The notes: generated by a model not told the origin, from the sequence alone. DNA of 20,602 bases from Planctomycetota bacterium (GCA_021778575.1 JAJYCH010000009.1:1-20602); one strand, 5' to 3'; shown: positions 1 through 9,746, counted from the first letter of the stretch. Numbers and translations: made by a program.

Positions 1-3000
1 CCGACAACTGAGCGCCTGATAGAGCAGCCAGCGGTTGACGACCAGGTTCATTCCCAGGTCGGGCGTCCGGACCTGAACCGCGCCGAGGATCGAGTCCCAC
101 TGTTCCTTCACTTCAGTCCAGGTTGTCGAGAACCGGGCGGGATCACGGTGCAGCGTCAGGACGCGTCGGGCCTCCTCGATCGTCGGTGCCTGGCCGATCA
201 CGAAAGTCACGACTTCGGTGGCTCCCGGCGCGATTTCCACCGCGACCTGGACGGCTCCGCACGGATCAAGGGCCGCGCCAAAGGTCCCTCCCAGGCCGAC
301 CCGTCCCAGCGCGGCAGGGTCGGCGAGCGAGCCGTTCCGCCCGAGGAACTCGTTCCGATCACCGGTCACGGTCTTCGGAGTCCGCCCGGCATCGAGGAAG
401 GCGATCTGGGTCGAAAAGTCGGGTTGGAACGGGTTCCGCGCCAGGATCGCGCCGGTCTCCGGGTCAAGTTCGGTGATGACCTGCATGGCGGCCTGGTCGC
501 GGGTTGTTCCCAGGACCCATTCGGCGTAGTAGGTGGCCGAGAGTTTCCGAGGACGTTCGCCGTGATTTGTCAGGTTGAGGTGGATCACCTTGACCGGGTC
601 GTGAATCGAGACAAGTAGGGTCAACTCGTGGGAGAGTCCCGAAACGGTTCGCTCGTAGACGGTGTACCCCTGGCCGTGACGGACCAGCGTCGGCTCGCTC
701 GAAGGAATCGGCTGCGGCGTCGGGCACCAGAACTCACCGGTTTCCTCGTCGCGAAGGTAAAGGACCTCGCCGGGCGGGTCGGTGACCGGATCGTTGCTCC
801 AGGGGGTGAGCCGATTCATCTGGCTGTTGCCCGCCCAGCAATAGCCCGAACCCGATTCGGAAGCGATGAAGCCGAAGTTGGGATTGGCGACCACGTTGAC
901 CCAGGGGGCGGGCGGGAGGACCGGTCGCGGCAGATTCTGGCGGTCCGCCTTGCCGTTCCGACGGATATCCGGTCGCGGGGAGACCGGGATCATCACCACG
1001 TATTCGGTCCCGTCGGCGCGGAATCCGCCGGTCCCGTTGTCGAATTGTAGTTCCGGCGTTTGGAGAACCTGGGTTGGCCCATGCTCGGCGGGGGGATTGA
1101 GCGGGACGAAGGTCTCGGGCAAGTTACGGGGCTTTTCGATCCGGTCGAGTTGACCGGCGAGCGAGCCTTTTTCGCCATAAAGCACAACCCGGGCATACGA
1201 CTGAAGGAGCACGCGGTCCTCTTCCGGGATCAGGCTCAGCTTCCGGACAAATACTCCGCCTGGTTTGTCGATCAGATCGCGCGAGTCGGACCCTCGGACC
1301 AGGTCGAGGAGATGGAGATGAAGCTCTTCGAATTCGGTCCCCGCCTGGCCGCCCAGGATCACCAGATCCAGCTCCAGCCCCTTGAGCCGAAGGTAAGTGT
1401 GAGCCACGAGCAGAAGGTTGGCGAGAGCCAGTTCCTCGAAGTCGCGAATAAAGGCTACGACGATGGGCTTGTCGCCCGAGATCCCGTAAGACCAGAGACC
1501 CGGCTGCCCCTTGCGGTTCCGGACGAGGATCGATGGGTCGGCCCGAAGACTGGCGCTGGCATAGAGGACGTGAGAGGCGAGACGCTGGAACAGGTGGGCA
1601 TCCTGAGCCGACCAGTTCCGGTGTCGATGCTCCACCTGGGTATGGGCCCACGCCAGCTCGAACGCCCGGGCGATGGCCGAGGTCTCGTGATAATGATCCG
1701 CGAGCGTCAGCGCTTCCTCGCGTGAGTCGGCGACGGCCGTGGTGAAGGCGACGACGGCGGAGGCCCCCGGTTCGAGCCGGACCCGACGGCGGAGACTGAG
1801 CACCGGGTCGAGGACTGCGCCCGTGGTTCCCGACAGGACCGCTCCAGGATCGAGAGCCACCGGATCGGCGGGGGATCGGCCACGCCCAAGGAATCGAGCC
1901 CGATCGGTTTCGTACTGGATCGCCGCCGTCGATTCGGAATCACTGGCCGTGACGTGGACCGCGTAGATCGGGACCTGGTCGAGCGATCGGGGGCGGCGTC
2001 GGCAGATCAGCGATTGCGATCCGGCGACCCACTCGGTTTCCAGGAACAGTTTGCCGAACGCCGGGTGGCTGACGTCGCCGCCGTGGGCCATCAAGACAAC
2101 CTCGGCATAGCTGGTCAGTTCCAGCTCGCGGACTCTCGTATCGTGATTGGTCAAGGTGACTCGACGAATCTCGGCGCGAGCTTCGGGGGAGACGGTGATC
2201 TCGGTCACGGTCTCGATCGACGCATCGAGGCGGCGGAACGCGACCTTGTCGGCCGAGAAGATGGCCTCGTAATGATCGGCGGCCTTGCAGGTCGGTTGAT
2301 AGCCGCTCGACCAGAGCAATTCCGACCCGATGTCCTTGATATAGAGGAAAAGGCCGTGCGAGTCGCGAGTCGCGTCCTCGCGCCAGCGGGTCACGTCGAG
2401 ACCCCGGCACGTGCTGAAGCCGGCGCCGGAGTTGGTGAGCATGACGCCGTACTGGCTGTTGGAGAGCAAGTGCGTCCGCGGATACGGCGTGGCGGGCGTG
2501 CTCAGTCGCCGGCTCATCAGCGGAACCGTCGCTCGTTCCATCTTGGACTCCGACGTCGAAGGGGGCTCGGATTCCGATGGCTCGATAATCGGCGCGTCGC
2601 GCGGAACTCGTTCCTGAAGCAGAAGTTCGACCGAGCGAATCATCGGCTCGGCATGAAACCGGCGCGGCATTGGTTCGTCGAGCAAGGCGTTGGACAGAGC
2701 GACCAGGCTCATCCCGTGATGGTGGGCCATGTACGACCGGACGACGTTCGAACGCTTTCCTTTGGGAAGGCGATCCTTGGTGAAGTCGACGGCCTCGTGG
2801 AATCCATAGCGTCCCTCGGCCCCTTCGGCGGCCAGCTTCCGGAAGTTTTCCAGGGCCTCGCGAGGCCGGACCGCGACCGCCAGCGCCGTCGCGTAAGGCG
2901 TGATCACCAGGTCGTTGCCGATGTCCCGTTTCAGGCCCAAGCCCGGAGTGCCGAACGACTGATAATGGTAGTCGCCATCGGCAGTAAAGGCGGCGTAGGC

Positions 3001-6000
3001 CGATTCGGAGATCCCCCAGGGGACACCTTGCTGGCGACCATATTCCATCTGTCGGGCCACGGCGGTCCGGTGCGCCTGGTCGAGGAGCGTCCCTTCAAGC
3101 GGTCGGATCATCAGGCGAGGCATCAGATACTCGAACATCGACCCGCCCCAGGAGAGCAGGCCGATCCGGTCCGCCGCCTCGATGAACGGCCGACCGAGCT
3201 GGAACCAGTGCCGCCGAGGCGCATCCCCTCGGGCAATCGCCAGGAAGCTCGACAGGCACGCCTCCGACGCCATCAGGTCGTAGCACGAAGCGTCGAGCCG
3301 CTCGGTCGTCATGTTCTGACCGATCGAGAACAGGTGGCGATCTTCCTTATAGAGGAACTTGAAGTCCATCCCGGTGCCCAGTCGATCGGCACGTTCGGCC
3401 AGGGAGTCGCAACGCGCTTTCAGGTCGGGACCGATCGACGACCGGACCTGACTCGCCAGCTCATGCAGGAACTCGGTCGCCCCAGCCCTGGTCGAGTCGC
3501 CCGGAGCGTTTTCGTCCGCGATCAAGGCTTCGAGTTTGAGGAGTTCGGCCAGAGCCCACTCGGTTCGAGGGCCAATTTCCGCCAGGCTGAGCGGCTGAGC
3601 AAGCCGGTCGTGGATCGTCCGCCAGGCTTCGTCGAGCGAGGGAGAACGCCGGCAGGCGATCCGGAGCGGGTTATCCTCGGCCAGCCGGAGCGACTGACTC
3701 CACGGAGCCACCGTCTCAAGTTCCTGAAGCCGCTCGTTGACGAGGACCGAAAACCTCCGAGCATAGGATTCCCAGCGCTCGTGCACCGCAGGACCAGCAC
3801 CCGGAAGCGGCCGGACCAGCGCGATCAGCCGGACGGCATCCATCGAGAGCTGTCGGAGCTTGCTATCCCAGTCTTCCAGGTTTTCCGGCGGACCGGCCAG
3901 GCTGTTCTGGATCGAGGCCACTCCATCGTCGAAGGCCTTGTATTCCTCGGCAGCCTTCGCGGGCCGATACGTTTTGACGTCGCCAACCAGCACCGCCAGC
4001 GTGTCGGCCAGTCCGTCGAGCAGAGTCGCGTTCGGGATCAGCTCGGCGGGCTTCTCGCGCATTCCTTGCTTGAGCGTCACCAGACAGCCCAGAAGATTTC
4101 CGCTGTCCACCGTCGAGACGTAAGGCGGCGGCAAGGTCCGGAGAGTCTGGGTGTTGTACCAGTTGTAGAAATGCCCCTCGTGCTTTTCCATCCGGTCAAA
4201 CGTGTCAAACGTCTTTTCGAGCCGGTCGAGCAACGTCTTCAGGCTCAGGTAGCCGAAGTCGTGCGCGGCGAGCGTCGAGAGCAGGAGCATCCCCTTGTTG
4301 GTCGGCGAGGTCCGATGCGCGACGCGACCTCCCGAGCCGATCGAGTCTTCCTGGTAATTGTCGGGCGGAAGCCAGTGGTCTTCGTCGCCGACAAACGTCT
4401 CGAAAAAGTGCCAGGTCTTGCGGGCGATCCGTCGAAGTTCGGCGCGTTCAATACTATTGAGAGGAGACTCGGCGGCGCGTCGCGGTCGGCTGATCCAGAA
4501 CGCGACCACGGGAGCAATGAACCAGGCCAGCAAGACAGGCGAGGCCGCCCAGAGCGCCGAAGGGCGGACGAACGCGACCAGCACGCCGATGGCAACAGCC
4601 CAGGCCGGAGAGGGCCACATCGTCCGGATGAAGTTGGCCAGACCGGTGCCGAGCCGGTGCTCGGTCGCGGCGGCGGTCTCCCATTCCAGAAGTCGCCGGT
4701 GCGAGATGAACAGACGATGGAGCGTCCGGACGATCGCGTCGGTCAGTCGCCGGGCCTGGTCGGCCAGGAAGGCGATCCAGAGAAGCGATTGCCCGGCCGT
4801 CGGCGGCAGGTAATGGCCGATCGCGGCGACCGGCGCGAGCGAGCCGCCACGGATCGCGCTGTAGGCCGTCCCGAGCAGAAGCTGGACAATCGGCAAGGCC
4901 GGAACAGCCAGCGCCACGAACGTCCAGAGCCACGGCGAACCGGGAAGAATCGTCCAGCCCAGAACGAGCAGGATCACCAACGAGGGGGGAACCAGGCTCC
5001 GCCGCAAGTTGTCGAGAATCTTCCAGCGCTCCAGGAGCGGCAGCGGATTGGGCCTCGGTCCCGTCGAGGTCGGCACCGTTCTGCCGAGCCACGGCAGCAG
5101 TTGCCAGTCGCCGCGAGCCCAGCGATGTTCGCGGAGCGCATAGGCATGGTAGCGCGGCGGGAAGTCGTCGAAAAGCTCGACATCGGTCACCAGGCCGCAG
5201 CGGGCGTAGTTCCCTTCGATCAGGTCGTGCGAGAGGATCTGGTTATCGGGGAAGGCGTGGCCGTTGGCGGCTTCGAACGCATCAACGTCGTAGATCCCCT
5301 TGCCGGTGAAGCTACCCGACTCGAACAGGTCCATGTAAATGTCGGACACGGCGTTCGAATACGGGTCGATTCCCGCCGACGAGGCCAGCAAACCGGCGAA
5401 ACGGGACCGGGTGGCGGCAAACAAGTGGTAGCTGACCCGTGGTTGCAAGACTCCGTGCCCCTCGACGACGCGGCCCTGAGCCGCGTCGAACCGAGGCGCG
5501 TTGAGCGGATGCGCCATCGTACCGACCAGTCGTTTGGCCGTTTCCTTCGGCAGGATCGTGTCGGCGTCGAGCGTGATGACGAACCGGATTCGCGGCAACA
5601 GGGCCGGGTCGGTGCTCTGGATCACGTAGTTGGTGTCGCGGTCTCCCCGGAGGAGTCGGTTGAACTCCGAGAGCTTGCCTCGCTTTCGTTCCCAACCCAT
5701 CCAGCAGCCCTGAATCGGGTTCCAGGTCCGTCGGCGATGGAACAGGAAGAAGCGATCGGGACCGCCGGCCGCGTAGCGATCGTTGAGCGCCCGGACTCCG
5801 TCGAGCGCCGCCAGGATGTAGCTGTCGTCTTCGGGTCGCGACTCTTCCTTGGCATCGGCGAAGTCGGTCAACAAGGCAAATCGCAGATGCGGGTCGGGAT
5901 TGGCGAGGTAAGTGATTTCGAGCCGTTCCAGCAAGGTCGCCGCGCTATCGAGCCGAACCAGCATGCTGGGCACGGCCACGAAGGTCGTGCAATCGGCGGG

Positions 6001-7482
6001 AATTCCGGTCTTGAAATCGAGCCTGGGCAGTTTCCGGGGCGGCATCAGCAGCGTGACGAGGTGGTTCACCATCCCGACGGCGATATCGCTCGCCGGCAGG
6101 ATCAACGCGAGAACCAGGAGAACCACGAGCCCGATTCCCGGATTCAGCGCCAACGCATAAACCACCATCGGCGCGATGAGCGCGACCATTCCCAACGTGA
6201 TCGAGCCGAAATACGTCAGGAGCGGATGGCCGACCGCGAGCGAATGTAACCGTTCTGACCAATGTCCTTTGTAGCCGAACTCGCGATCGAGCGCCGCTCG
6301 TCCACGACTGACGAGATAAAAGCCCACGTGCGAACGCGCGGGGCTCTCGTGGAGACCGGCCCGGGCGAACTCGACAACGCGACGGGCCACGACTTCCTCG
6401 CCGACCTTCGAGCGGCGGGCAACCTTCTCGACCACCCGTCGATAGCGGTCGCGCGTCTGGAAGTCTTGCCGCGTGTAAACTCCGGCGGGATCGTCGCGAA
6501 GGATCACCTCGACCGAACTATTTTGCTCGAAGAAAACGTTCCAGTCGATGACGGACAGCAGTCGGAGGCTGATCACGCAGTTGCCAACGGAGACCTGGTT
6601 GGCGGCCTGTCGCCGGTGTTCCTCGCGGAGAACCTGGTTGGCGTCGCCACCCCGTCCGCTCAGCTCCGATTCGAGCCGGTTGAGAGTCAACGCGGCAATC
6701 GAGCCTCGATCGCGGAGCAGCCGAACCATCCGGACGATCATCGGGTCGGTCAGCGCGGGGAAGGGGGCTTTATGATCGACCGCCTCGCCCGACCGGATTT
6801 CCGTCTCCTCGTCAGCCACTGGTTGGGGGAGATGCTCGGTGACCCAGGCATCGGCCTGGCGCGACTCGTCCCAGCTCCGGACCATCCGCTCGGCCAGTCG
6901 TCGGAGGTTCTCGACGAGGACCAGCCGAAGCATCGTCGGAAACGCCCAGAGTTCGCCGATCGTCAGGGGCGTGACCGTCTGAAACGCCTGGAGAAACCGG
7001 GTGATCCGAGGTTCGTCGAGTTCACTATCCGTATGAGCCACCAGCGCCAGCGCCAGGGTGTAAACCCGGGGGTAGCCGCGAACCTGACCCACGGCCAGCT
7101 TGGGAAGCTCGGAATAATAGCCGCTGGGAAGGTCCTGTTTGATCTCCCGGAGGACTTCCTCGACAATATGAAAATTGTCGGCGAGCCAGTCGGCGTCGAT
7201 CCCTCGACCTTCGGGCCGGTCGACCTCGTTGACGATCCGTCGGTGGGTCTTGACCAGGACCTGGCCGTTCTCCGCGAACCGCTGGAGTAACAGATCGCCA
7301 ACCTTGATTTCCGGATCGACGACCGCGGCCGAGGCAAGTCGATGAGCCAGGGCTTCGAGCCGGTCGAGGCCAAACAGCTCGGCTCGGATCGGAGCTTCCC
7401 CCGTCGGGTCGATGAACGGCGACGAGGTGGGGTCCGACGCCAGTGACGTCGATTCAGTGCTGAGTGCTAGAGAAGGGCTCAT
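1..7482 (-). CDS. ndvB: Cyclic beta-1,2-glucan synthase, NdvB/ChvB type (3' end outside window)
   Basis: Inner-membrane enzyme that builds cyclic beta-1,2-glucan from UDP-glucose. The frame runs without a stop from an ATG at 7482-7480 to the left edge (2494 codons); known NdvB proteins are about 2800 residues, so roughly the last 300-400 are missing. The N-terminus shows the family signature (WLADNFHIVEE near residue 100, then GYYSELPKLA and TVTPLTIGELWA). Hydrophobic segments lie near residues 418-475. The glycosyltransferase (GT84) core has a DAD motif at 639-641 and HRWARGDWQ around 786-794, followed by membrane segments near 825-870 and 955-998. A glycoamylase-like domain spans about 1374-1600 (MAHHHGMS near its end). 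Two GH94 N-terminal beta-sandwich modules follow near 1677 and 2200, and the visible end reads WLLYQALSCR, the start of the GH94 catalytic barrel. The frame was checked at several points and no frameshift was found. It is transcribed divergently from the lipid synthase operon. Confidence 0.95.
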   Translation of the reverse strand, partial: MSPSLALSTESTSLASDPTSSPFIDPTGEAPIRAELFGLDRLEALAHRLASAAVVDPEIKVGDLLLQRFAENGQVLVKTHRRIVNEVDRPEGRGIDADWLADNFHIVEEVLREIKQDLPSGYYSELPKLAVGQVRGYPRVYTLALALVAHTDSELDEPRITRFLQAFQTVTPLTIGELWAFPTMLRLVLVENLRRLAERMVRSWDESRQADAWVTEHLPQPVADEETEIRSGEAVDHKAPFPALTDPMIVRMVRLLRDRGSIAALTLNRLESELSGRGGDANQVLREEHRRQAANQVSVGNCVISLRLLSVIDWNVFFEQNSSVEVILRDDPAGVYTRQDFQTRDRYRRVVEKVARRSKVGEEVVARRVVEFARAGLHESPARSHVGFYLVSRGRAALDREFGYKGHWSERLHSLAVGHPLLTYFGSITLGMVALIAPMVVYALALNPGIGLVVLLVLALILPASDIAVGMVNHLVTLLMPPRKLPRLDFKTGIPADCTTFVAVPSMLVRLDSAATLLERLEITYLANPDPHLRFALLTDFADAKEESRPEDDSYILAALDGVRALNDRYAAGGPDRFFLFHRRRTWNPIQGCWMGWERKRGKLSEFNRLLRGDRDTNYVIQSTDPALLPRIRFVITLDADTILPKETAKRLVGTMAHPLNAPRFDAAQGRVVEGHGVLQPRVSYHLFAATRSRFAGLLASSAGIDPYSNAVSDIYMDLFESGSFTGKGIYDVDAFEAANGHAFPDNQILSHDLIEGNYARCGLVTDVELFDDFPPRYHAYALREHRWARGDWQLLPWLGRTVPTSTGPRPNPLPLLERWKILDNLRRSLVPPSLVILLVLGWTILPGSPWLWTFVALAVPALPIVQLLLGTAYSAIRGGSLAPVAAIGHYLPPTAGQSLLWIAFLADQARRLTDAIVRTLHRLFISHRRLLEWETAAATEHRLGTGLANFIRTMWPSPAWAVAIGVLVAFVRPSALWAASPVLLAWFIAPVVAFWISRPRRAAESPLNSIERAELRRIARKTWHFFETFVGDEDHWLPPDNYQEDSIGSGGRVAHRTSPTNKGMLLLSTLAAHDFGYLSLKTLLDRLEKTFDTFDRMEKHEGHFYNWYNTQTLRTLPPPYVSTVDSGNLLGCLVTLKQGMREKPAELIPNATLLDGLADTLAVLVGDVKTYRPAKAAEEYKAFDDGVASIQNSLAGPPENLEDWDSKLRQLSMDAVRLIALVRPLPGAGPAVHERWESYARRFSVLVNERLQELETVAPWSQSLRLAEDNPLRIACRRSPSLDEAWRTIHDRLAQPLSLAEIGPRTEWALAELLKLEALIADENAPGDSTRAGATEFLHELASQVRSSIGPDLKARCDSLAERADRLGTGMDFKFLYKEDRHLFSIGQNMTTERLDASCYDLMASEACLSSFLAIARGDAPRRHWFQLGRPFIEAADRIGLLSWGGSMFEYLMPRLMIRPLEGTLLDQAHRTAVARQMEYGRQQGVPWGISESAYAAFTADGDYHYQSFGTPGLGLKRDIGNDLVITPYATALAVAVRPREALENFRKLAAEGAEGRYGFHEAVDFTKDRLPKGKRSNVVRSYMAHHHGMSLVALSNALLDEPMPRRFHAEPMIRSVELLLQERVPRDAPIIEPSESEPPSTSESKMERATVPLMSRRLSTPATPYPRTHLLSNSQYGVMLTNSGAGFSTCRGLDVTRWREDATRDSHGLFLYIKDIGSELLWSSGYQPTCKAADHYEAIFSADKVAFRRLDASIETVTEITVSPEARAEIRRVTLTNHDTRVRELELTSYAEVVLMAHGGDVSHPAFGKLFLETEWVAGSQSLICRRRPRSLDQVPIYAVHVTASDSESTAAIQYETDRARFLGRGRSPADPVALDPGAVLSGTTGAVLDPVLSLRRRVRLEPGASAVVAFTTAVADSREEALTLADHYHETSAIARAFELAWAHTQVEHRHRNWSAQDAHLFQRLASHVLYASASLRADPSILVRNRKGQPGLWSYGISGDKPIVVAFIRDFEELALANLLLVAHTYLRLKGLELDLVILGGQAGTEFEELHLHLLDLVRGSDSRDLIDKPGGVFVRKLSLIPEEDRVLLQSYARVVLYGEKGSLAGQLDRIEKPRNLPETFVPLNPPAEHGPTQVLQTPELQFDNGTGGFRADGTEYVVMIPVSPRPDIRRNGKADRQNLPRPVLPPAPWVNVVANPNFGFIASESGSGYCWAGNSQMNRLTPWSNDPVTDPPGEVLYLRDEETGEFWCPTPQPIPSSEPTLVRHGQGYTVYERTVSGLSHELTLLVSIHDPVKVIHLNLTNHGERPRKLSATYYAEWVLGTTRDQAAMQVITELDPETGAILARNPFQPDFSTQIAFLDAGRTPKTVTGDRNEFLGRNGSLADPAALGRVGLGGTFGAALDPCGAVQVAVEIAPGATEVVTFVIGQAPTIEEARRVLTLHRDPARFSTTWTEVKEQWDSILGAVQVRTPDLGMNLVVNRWLLYQALSCR

Positions 7483-7494
7483 CCCGCTGACGTT

Positions 7495-7501
7495 CTCCCT
7501 C
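7495..7501 (-). promoter_or_regulatory. Probable ribosome binding site of ndvB
   Basis: On the minus strand the sequence GAGGGAG lies 12 nt before the ATG at 7482. The spacing is somewhat long for a Shine-Dalgarno site. No other ATG, GTG or TTG was found in frame over about 150 nt upstream, which favours this start. Confidence 0.45.
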
Positions 7502-7972
7502 GAGCTGTCGGCCGGGGACGAAGGCCCGTCGGCGAGCGAACCAGGTCGCTCGACTGCCTTCGATTGACCACTCCGGCCGGACCTTGTGACTCGCGATCGG
7601 AGATCCCTGGACCCGGATCTCGACGGGGTCGATGGTCGAAGCGCGTTCGAACCGACCTCGCACGTCCCATTCCTATACTAACAAGGCACGACCCCTGAAG
7701 CGCGACATCACCGGCACGGAATTCTTGAGTCGCCCCCGGCATCGGGTCCCATTCAGGCAACCGGCGCGGACAAGACTCGGTCAAATTCCGCCGGGCCGGA
7801 ACATTCCGACTCTGTCGGAGAAGTCTAGCGGGGTGTCCAATTCGACGCAACTCTCGATTTTACCTTACCGGGCTCCGAACAACGATTTCCTTCGTGGTTT
7901 CGTCCTTATTTCACAATCCTGGGAACTTCGGGCAGTTGGGGATAGTGGCCAGGGCGTCGACATCCTAAAATC

Positions 7973-7977
7973 GGAGG
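7973..7977 (+). promoter_or_regulatory. Candidate ribosome binding site of pfaD
   Basis: GGAGG lies 14 nt before the ATG at 7992. A second, weaker GAGG lies only 2 nt before the ATG (7986-7989). Neither spacing is ideal, so the pfaD start is supported mainly by protein length and family alignment. Confidence 0.35.
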
Positions 7978-7991
7978 CTCGACGCGAGGCG

Positions 7992-9665
7992 ATGGTCGGT
8001 CGGGCGGCGATTCGTTATCATGAGGTCTTCCGGTCCAAGATCGGGACCTGGGGACTTCAGATCCCGGCGGCTGGCGGAGGTGTGGCAGTGGTGGTTCCGA
8101 GCGGGAGCGAAGATCGGTTGAGCCAGGCGCTCGAAAAGGTAGGCACCCCCTACCTGGTCGTCGAGCAATCGGGCCGGTTCGACATGATTGAGCCGTCCAC
8201 TGACCCGGCCGAGGCCGGACGAGCGACCGCGTTTCTGCCCGCGATCGTCCCCGAAAAGCTCGGTGACGCCGCTTTTCGCGAAGCACACGGGATTCGGTTC
8301 GCCTATCTTTCCGGGGCGATGGCCAACGGGATCGGCTCGGTCGAGATCGCGCAGGCCATGGGCTCGGCGGGGATGCTCGGGATCTTCGGGGCCGCCGGAT
8401 TGCCGCCTCGAAAGGTCGAAGCCGCCATCGATCGGCTCGAATCGAGCCTCGGGCGGGGCGGCCCTTACGGTTTCAACCTGATCCATAGCCCCAACGATGC
8501 CCGGCTTGAAGCCGAGGTCGTCGAACTCTACCTCCGTCGAGGGGTTCGACTGGTCGAAGCCTCGGCTTATCTCGACCTGACCTTGCCGGTCGTCCGCTAC
8601 CGGGTCGCGGGAATCCGCCGTGACGAGTCGGGCCGGGTCATCACTCCGAACCGCGTGATCGCCAAGGTCTCGCGGGTCGAGGTCGCCTCGAAGTTCCTCA
8701 CGCCTCCGCCCGAGAAGTACCTCCGGGAACTCGTCGCATCCGGTGACATCACGACCGAACAGGCCGGCTGGGCGTCGTCGATCCCGATGGCGGACGACCT
8801 CACCGCCGAGGCCGATTCGGGCGGACATACCGATAACCAGGCACTCGTGGTTCTCCTGCCAACCATGCTGGCGCTCCGCGATCGACTTCAGCGTCAGTAT
8901 CAGTTCGCGGAAGCTCCCCGGGTCGGTGCGGCCGGCGGGATCTCGACCCCGTGGTCGGCTGCCTCGGCGTTCGCGATGGGGGCCTCCTACCTGGTGGTGG
9001 GCTCGGTCAACCAGTCGTGCGTCGAGTCGGGCACGTCCGACTCCGTCCGGAAACTGCTCAGCCAGGCCCAGCAGGCGGATATCACGATGGCCCCCGCCGC
9101 CGACATGTTCGAGATGGGGGTGAAGGTCCAGGTCCTCAAACGCGGGACGATGTTCGCCATGAGGGCCGCCCGACTCCACGAGTTGTACCGGACCGTCGAC
9201 TCGATCGACCGGATCAGCGTGGCCGACCGTTCAACCCTCGAAAAGACCGTCTTCAAGGCACCCCTCGAAACGATCTGGGATCAGACCCGGTCGTACTTTC
9301 TCGAGCGTGACCCGTCGCAGGTCGCTCGGGCCGAGCGTGACCCGAAACACTTGATGGCTCTGGTGTTCCGCTGGTATCTCGGCCAGTCGTCGCACTGGGC
9401 GAATGCCGGCGACCCGGGACGACTGGTCGACTTCCAGGTCTGGTGCGGGCCGAGCATGGCGGCGTTCAACGAATGGGTCCGCGGATCGTTTCTCGAACGT
9501 CCCGAGGAACGGCGGGTCGTCACGGTCGGCCGGAATATCCTCTATCACGCGGCCGTTCTGACCCGCGCCCGAATCCTTGCCGCGCAGGGCGTCCCCATCC
9601 CGCCGGGCATTCCCAACCTCGCGCCGCTCCCGCTGGCGGAAATCGAGCGTCGGGCTGTCCTATGA
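7992..9665 (+). CDS. pfaD: PfaD-type trans-acting enoyl reductase of a PUFA/secondary lipid synthase
   Basis: FMN-dependent enoyl reductase of the 2-nitropropane dioxygenase-like fold that acts in trans on ACP-bound chains of PUFA synthases. From the ATG at 7992 it is 557 residues, close to the roughly 540 of Shewanella PfaD as remembered. Family landmarks are colinear: GGAMANGI-like SGAMANGIGSVE, FGAAGLPP, GPYGFNLIHSP, VEASAYLDLT, NRVIAKVSRVEVA, PMADDLTAEADSGGHTDN (His279), the flavin-site glycine stretch GAAGGISTPWSA, GSVNQSCVESG, and APAADMFEMGVKVQVLKRG. The C-terminal part has FRWYLGQSSHWANAG and DFQVWCGPSMAAFNEWV, typical of PfaD and absent from ordinary nitronate monooxygenases. The open frame extends to 7632, but residues added by that start do not look like PfaD, so the later ATG is preferred. 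It is first in the operon, with an 81-nt gap to pfaA. The identification is firm; the exact start is less so. Confidence 0.93.
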   Translation: MVGRAAIRYHEVFRSKIGTWGLQIPAAGGGVAVVVPSGSEDRLSQALEKVGTPYLVVEQSGRFDMIEPSTDPAEAGRATAFLPAIVPEKLGDAAFREAHGIRFAYLSGAMANGIGSVEIAQAMGSAGMLGIFGAAGLPPRKVEAAIDRLESSLGRGGPYGFNLIHSPNDARLEAEVVELYLRRGVRLVEASAYLDLTLPVVRYRVAGIRRDESGRVITPNRVIAKVSRVEVASKFLTPPPEKYLRELVASGDITTEQAGWASSIPMADDLTAEADSGGHTDNQALVVLLPTMLALRDRLQRQYQFAEAPRVGAAGGISTPWSAASAFAMGASYLVVGSVNQSCVESGTSDSVRKLLSQAQQADITMAPAADMFEMGVKVQVLKRGTMFAMRAARLHELYRTVDSIDRISVADRSTLEKTVFKAPLETIWDQTRSYFLERDPSQVARAERDPKHLMALVFRWYLGQSSHWANAGDPGRLVDFQVWCGPSMAAFNEWVRGSFLERPEERRVVTVGRNILYHAAVLTRARILAAQGVPIPPGIPNLAPLPLAEIERRAVL

Positions 9666-9733
9666 CGTTACGCTGAGCCCCATCGAGCCAGTTTTCTGAT
9701 CCCGCCAGGTTGTCCTCTGGATCGTCGACCTTT

Positions 9734-9738
9734 GAGGA
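9734..9738 (+). promoter_or_regulatory. Ribosome binding site that decides the TTG start of pfaA
   Basis: GAGGA is followed by an 8-nt spacer and then TTG at 9747. This makes 9747 a better start than the in-frame TTG at 9732, which has no site at a useful distance. The first in-frame ATG (9796) lies inside the conserved KS motif IIGMG and would truncate the domain. Confidence 0.7.
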
Positions 9739-9746
9739 AACGTCCC

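Larger units (their letters stand above)
7483..7991. promoter_or_regulatory. Divergent intergenic region between ndvB and pfaD
   Basis: A 509-bp non-coding stretch separates the starts of two divergent genes and should carry both promoters. It is GC-rich near ndvB but clearly richer in A and T around 7851-7925, just before pfaD. TATACT at 7674-7679 resembles a -10 box, but no good -35 lies at the right distance on the plus strand. On the minus strand TTCAGG and TATAGG lie about 16 nt apart there, which is only a weak candidate for an ndvB promoter. No operator palindrome, riboswitch or small gene could be supported. The pfaD frame stays open back to 7632, but that extension has no resemblance to PfaD. 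Confidence 0.4.

Noticed and set aside
1954..6249. A 1431-codon open frame on the plus strand opposite ndvB
   Set aside because: The product is Arg/Asp/Gly/Gln-rich low-complexity sequence with no recognisable domain. The opposite strand encodes a clear NdvB protein. In GC-rich genes that avoid TTA, CTA and TCA codons, the antisense frame stays open by composition alone.
7479..7850. Small minus-strand frame that overlaps the ndvB start by ATGA, a possible leader gene
   Set aside because: The overlap is suggestive of coupling, but the product is Arg/Pro-rich with no recognisable feature and the start lacks a good ribosome site.
7965..9179. A 404-codon minus-strand frame opposite pfaD
   Set aside because: Shadow of pfaD. 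The composition is typical of antisense reading and no motif is present.
9698..9723. Imperfect inverted repeat (GATCC ... GGATC) between pfaD and pfaA as a terminator
   Set aside because: The stem is only about 5 bp plus an interrupted extension and no T-run follows. Termination here would also split an evident operon.
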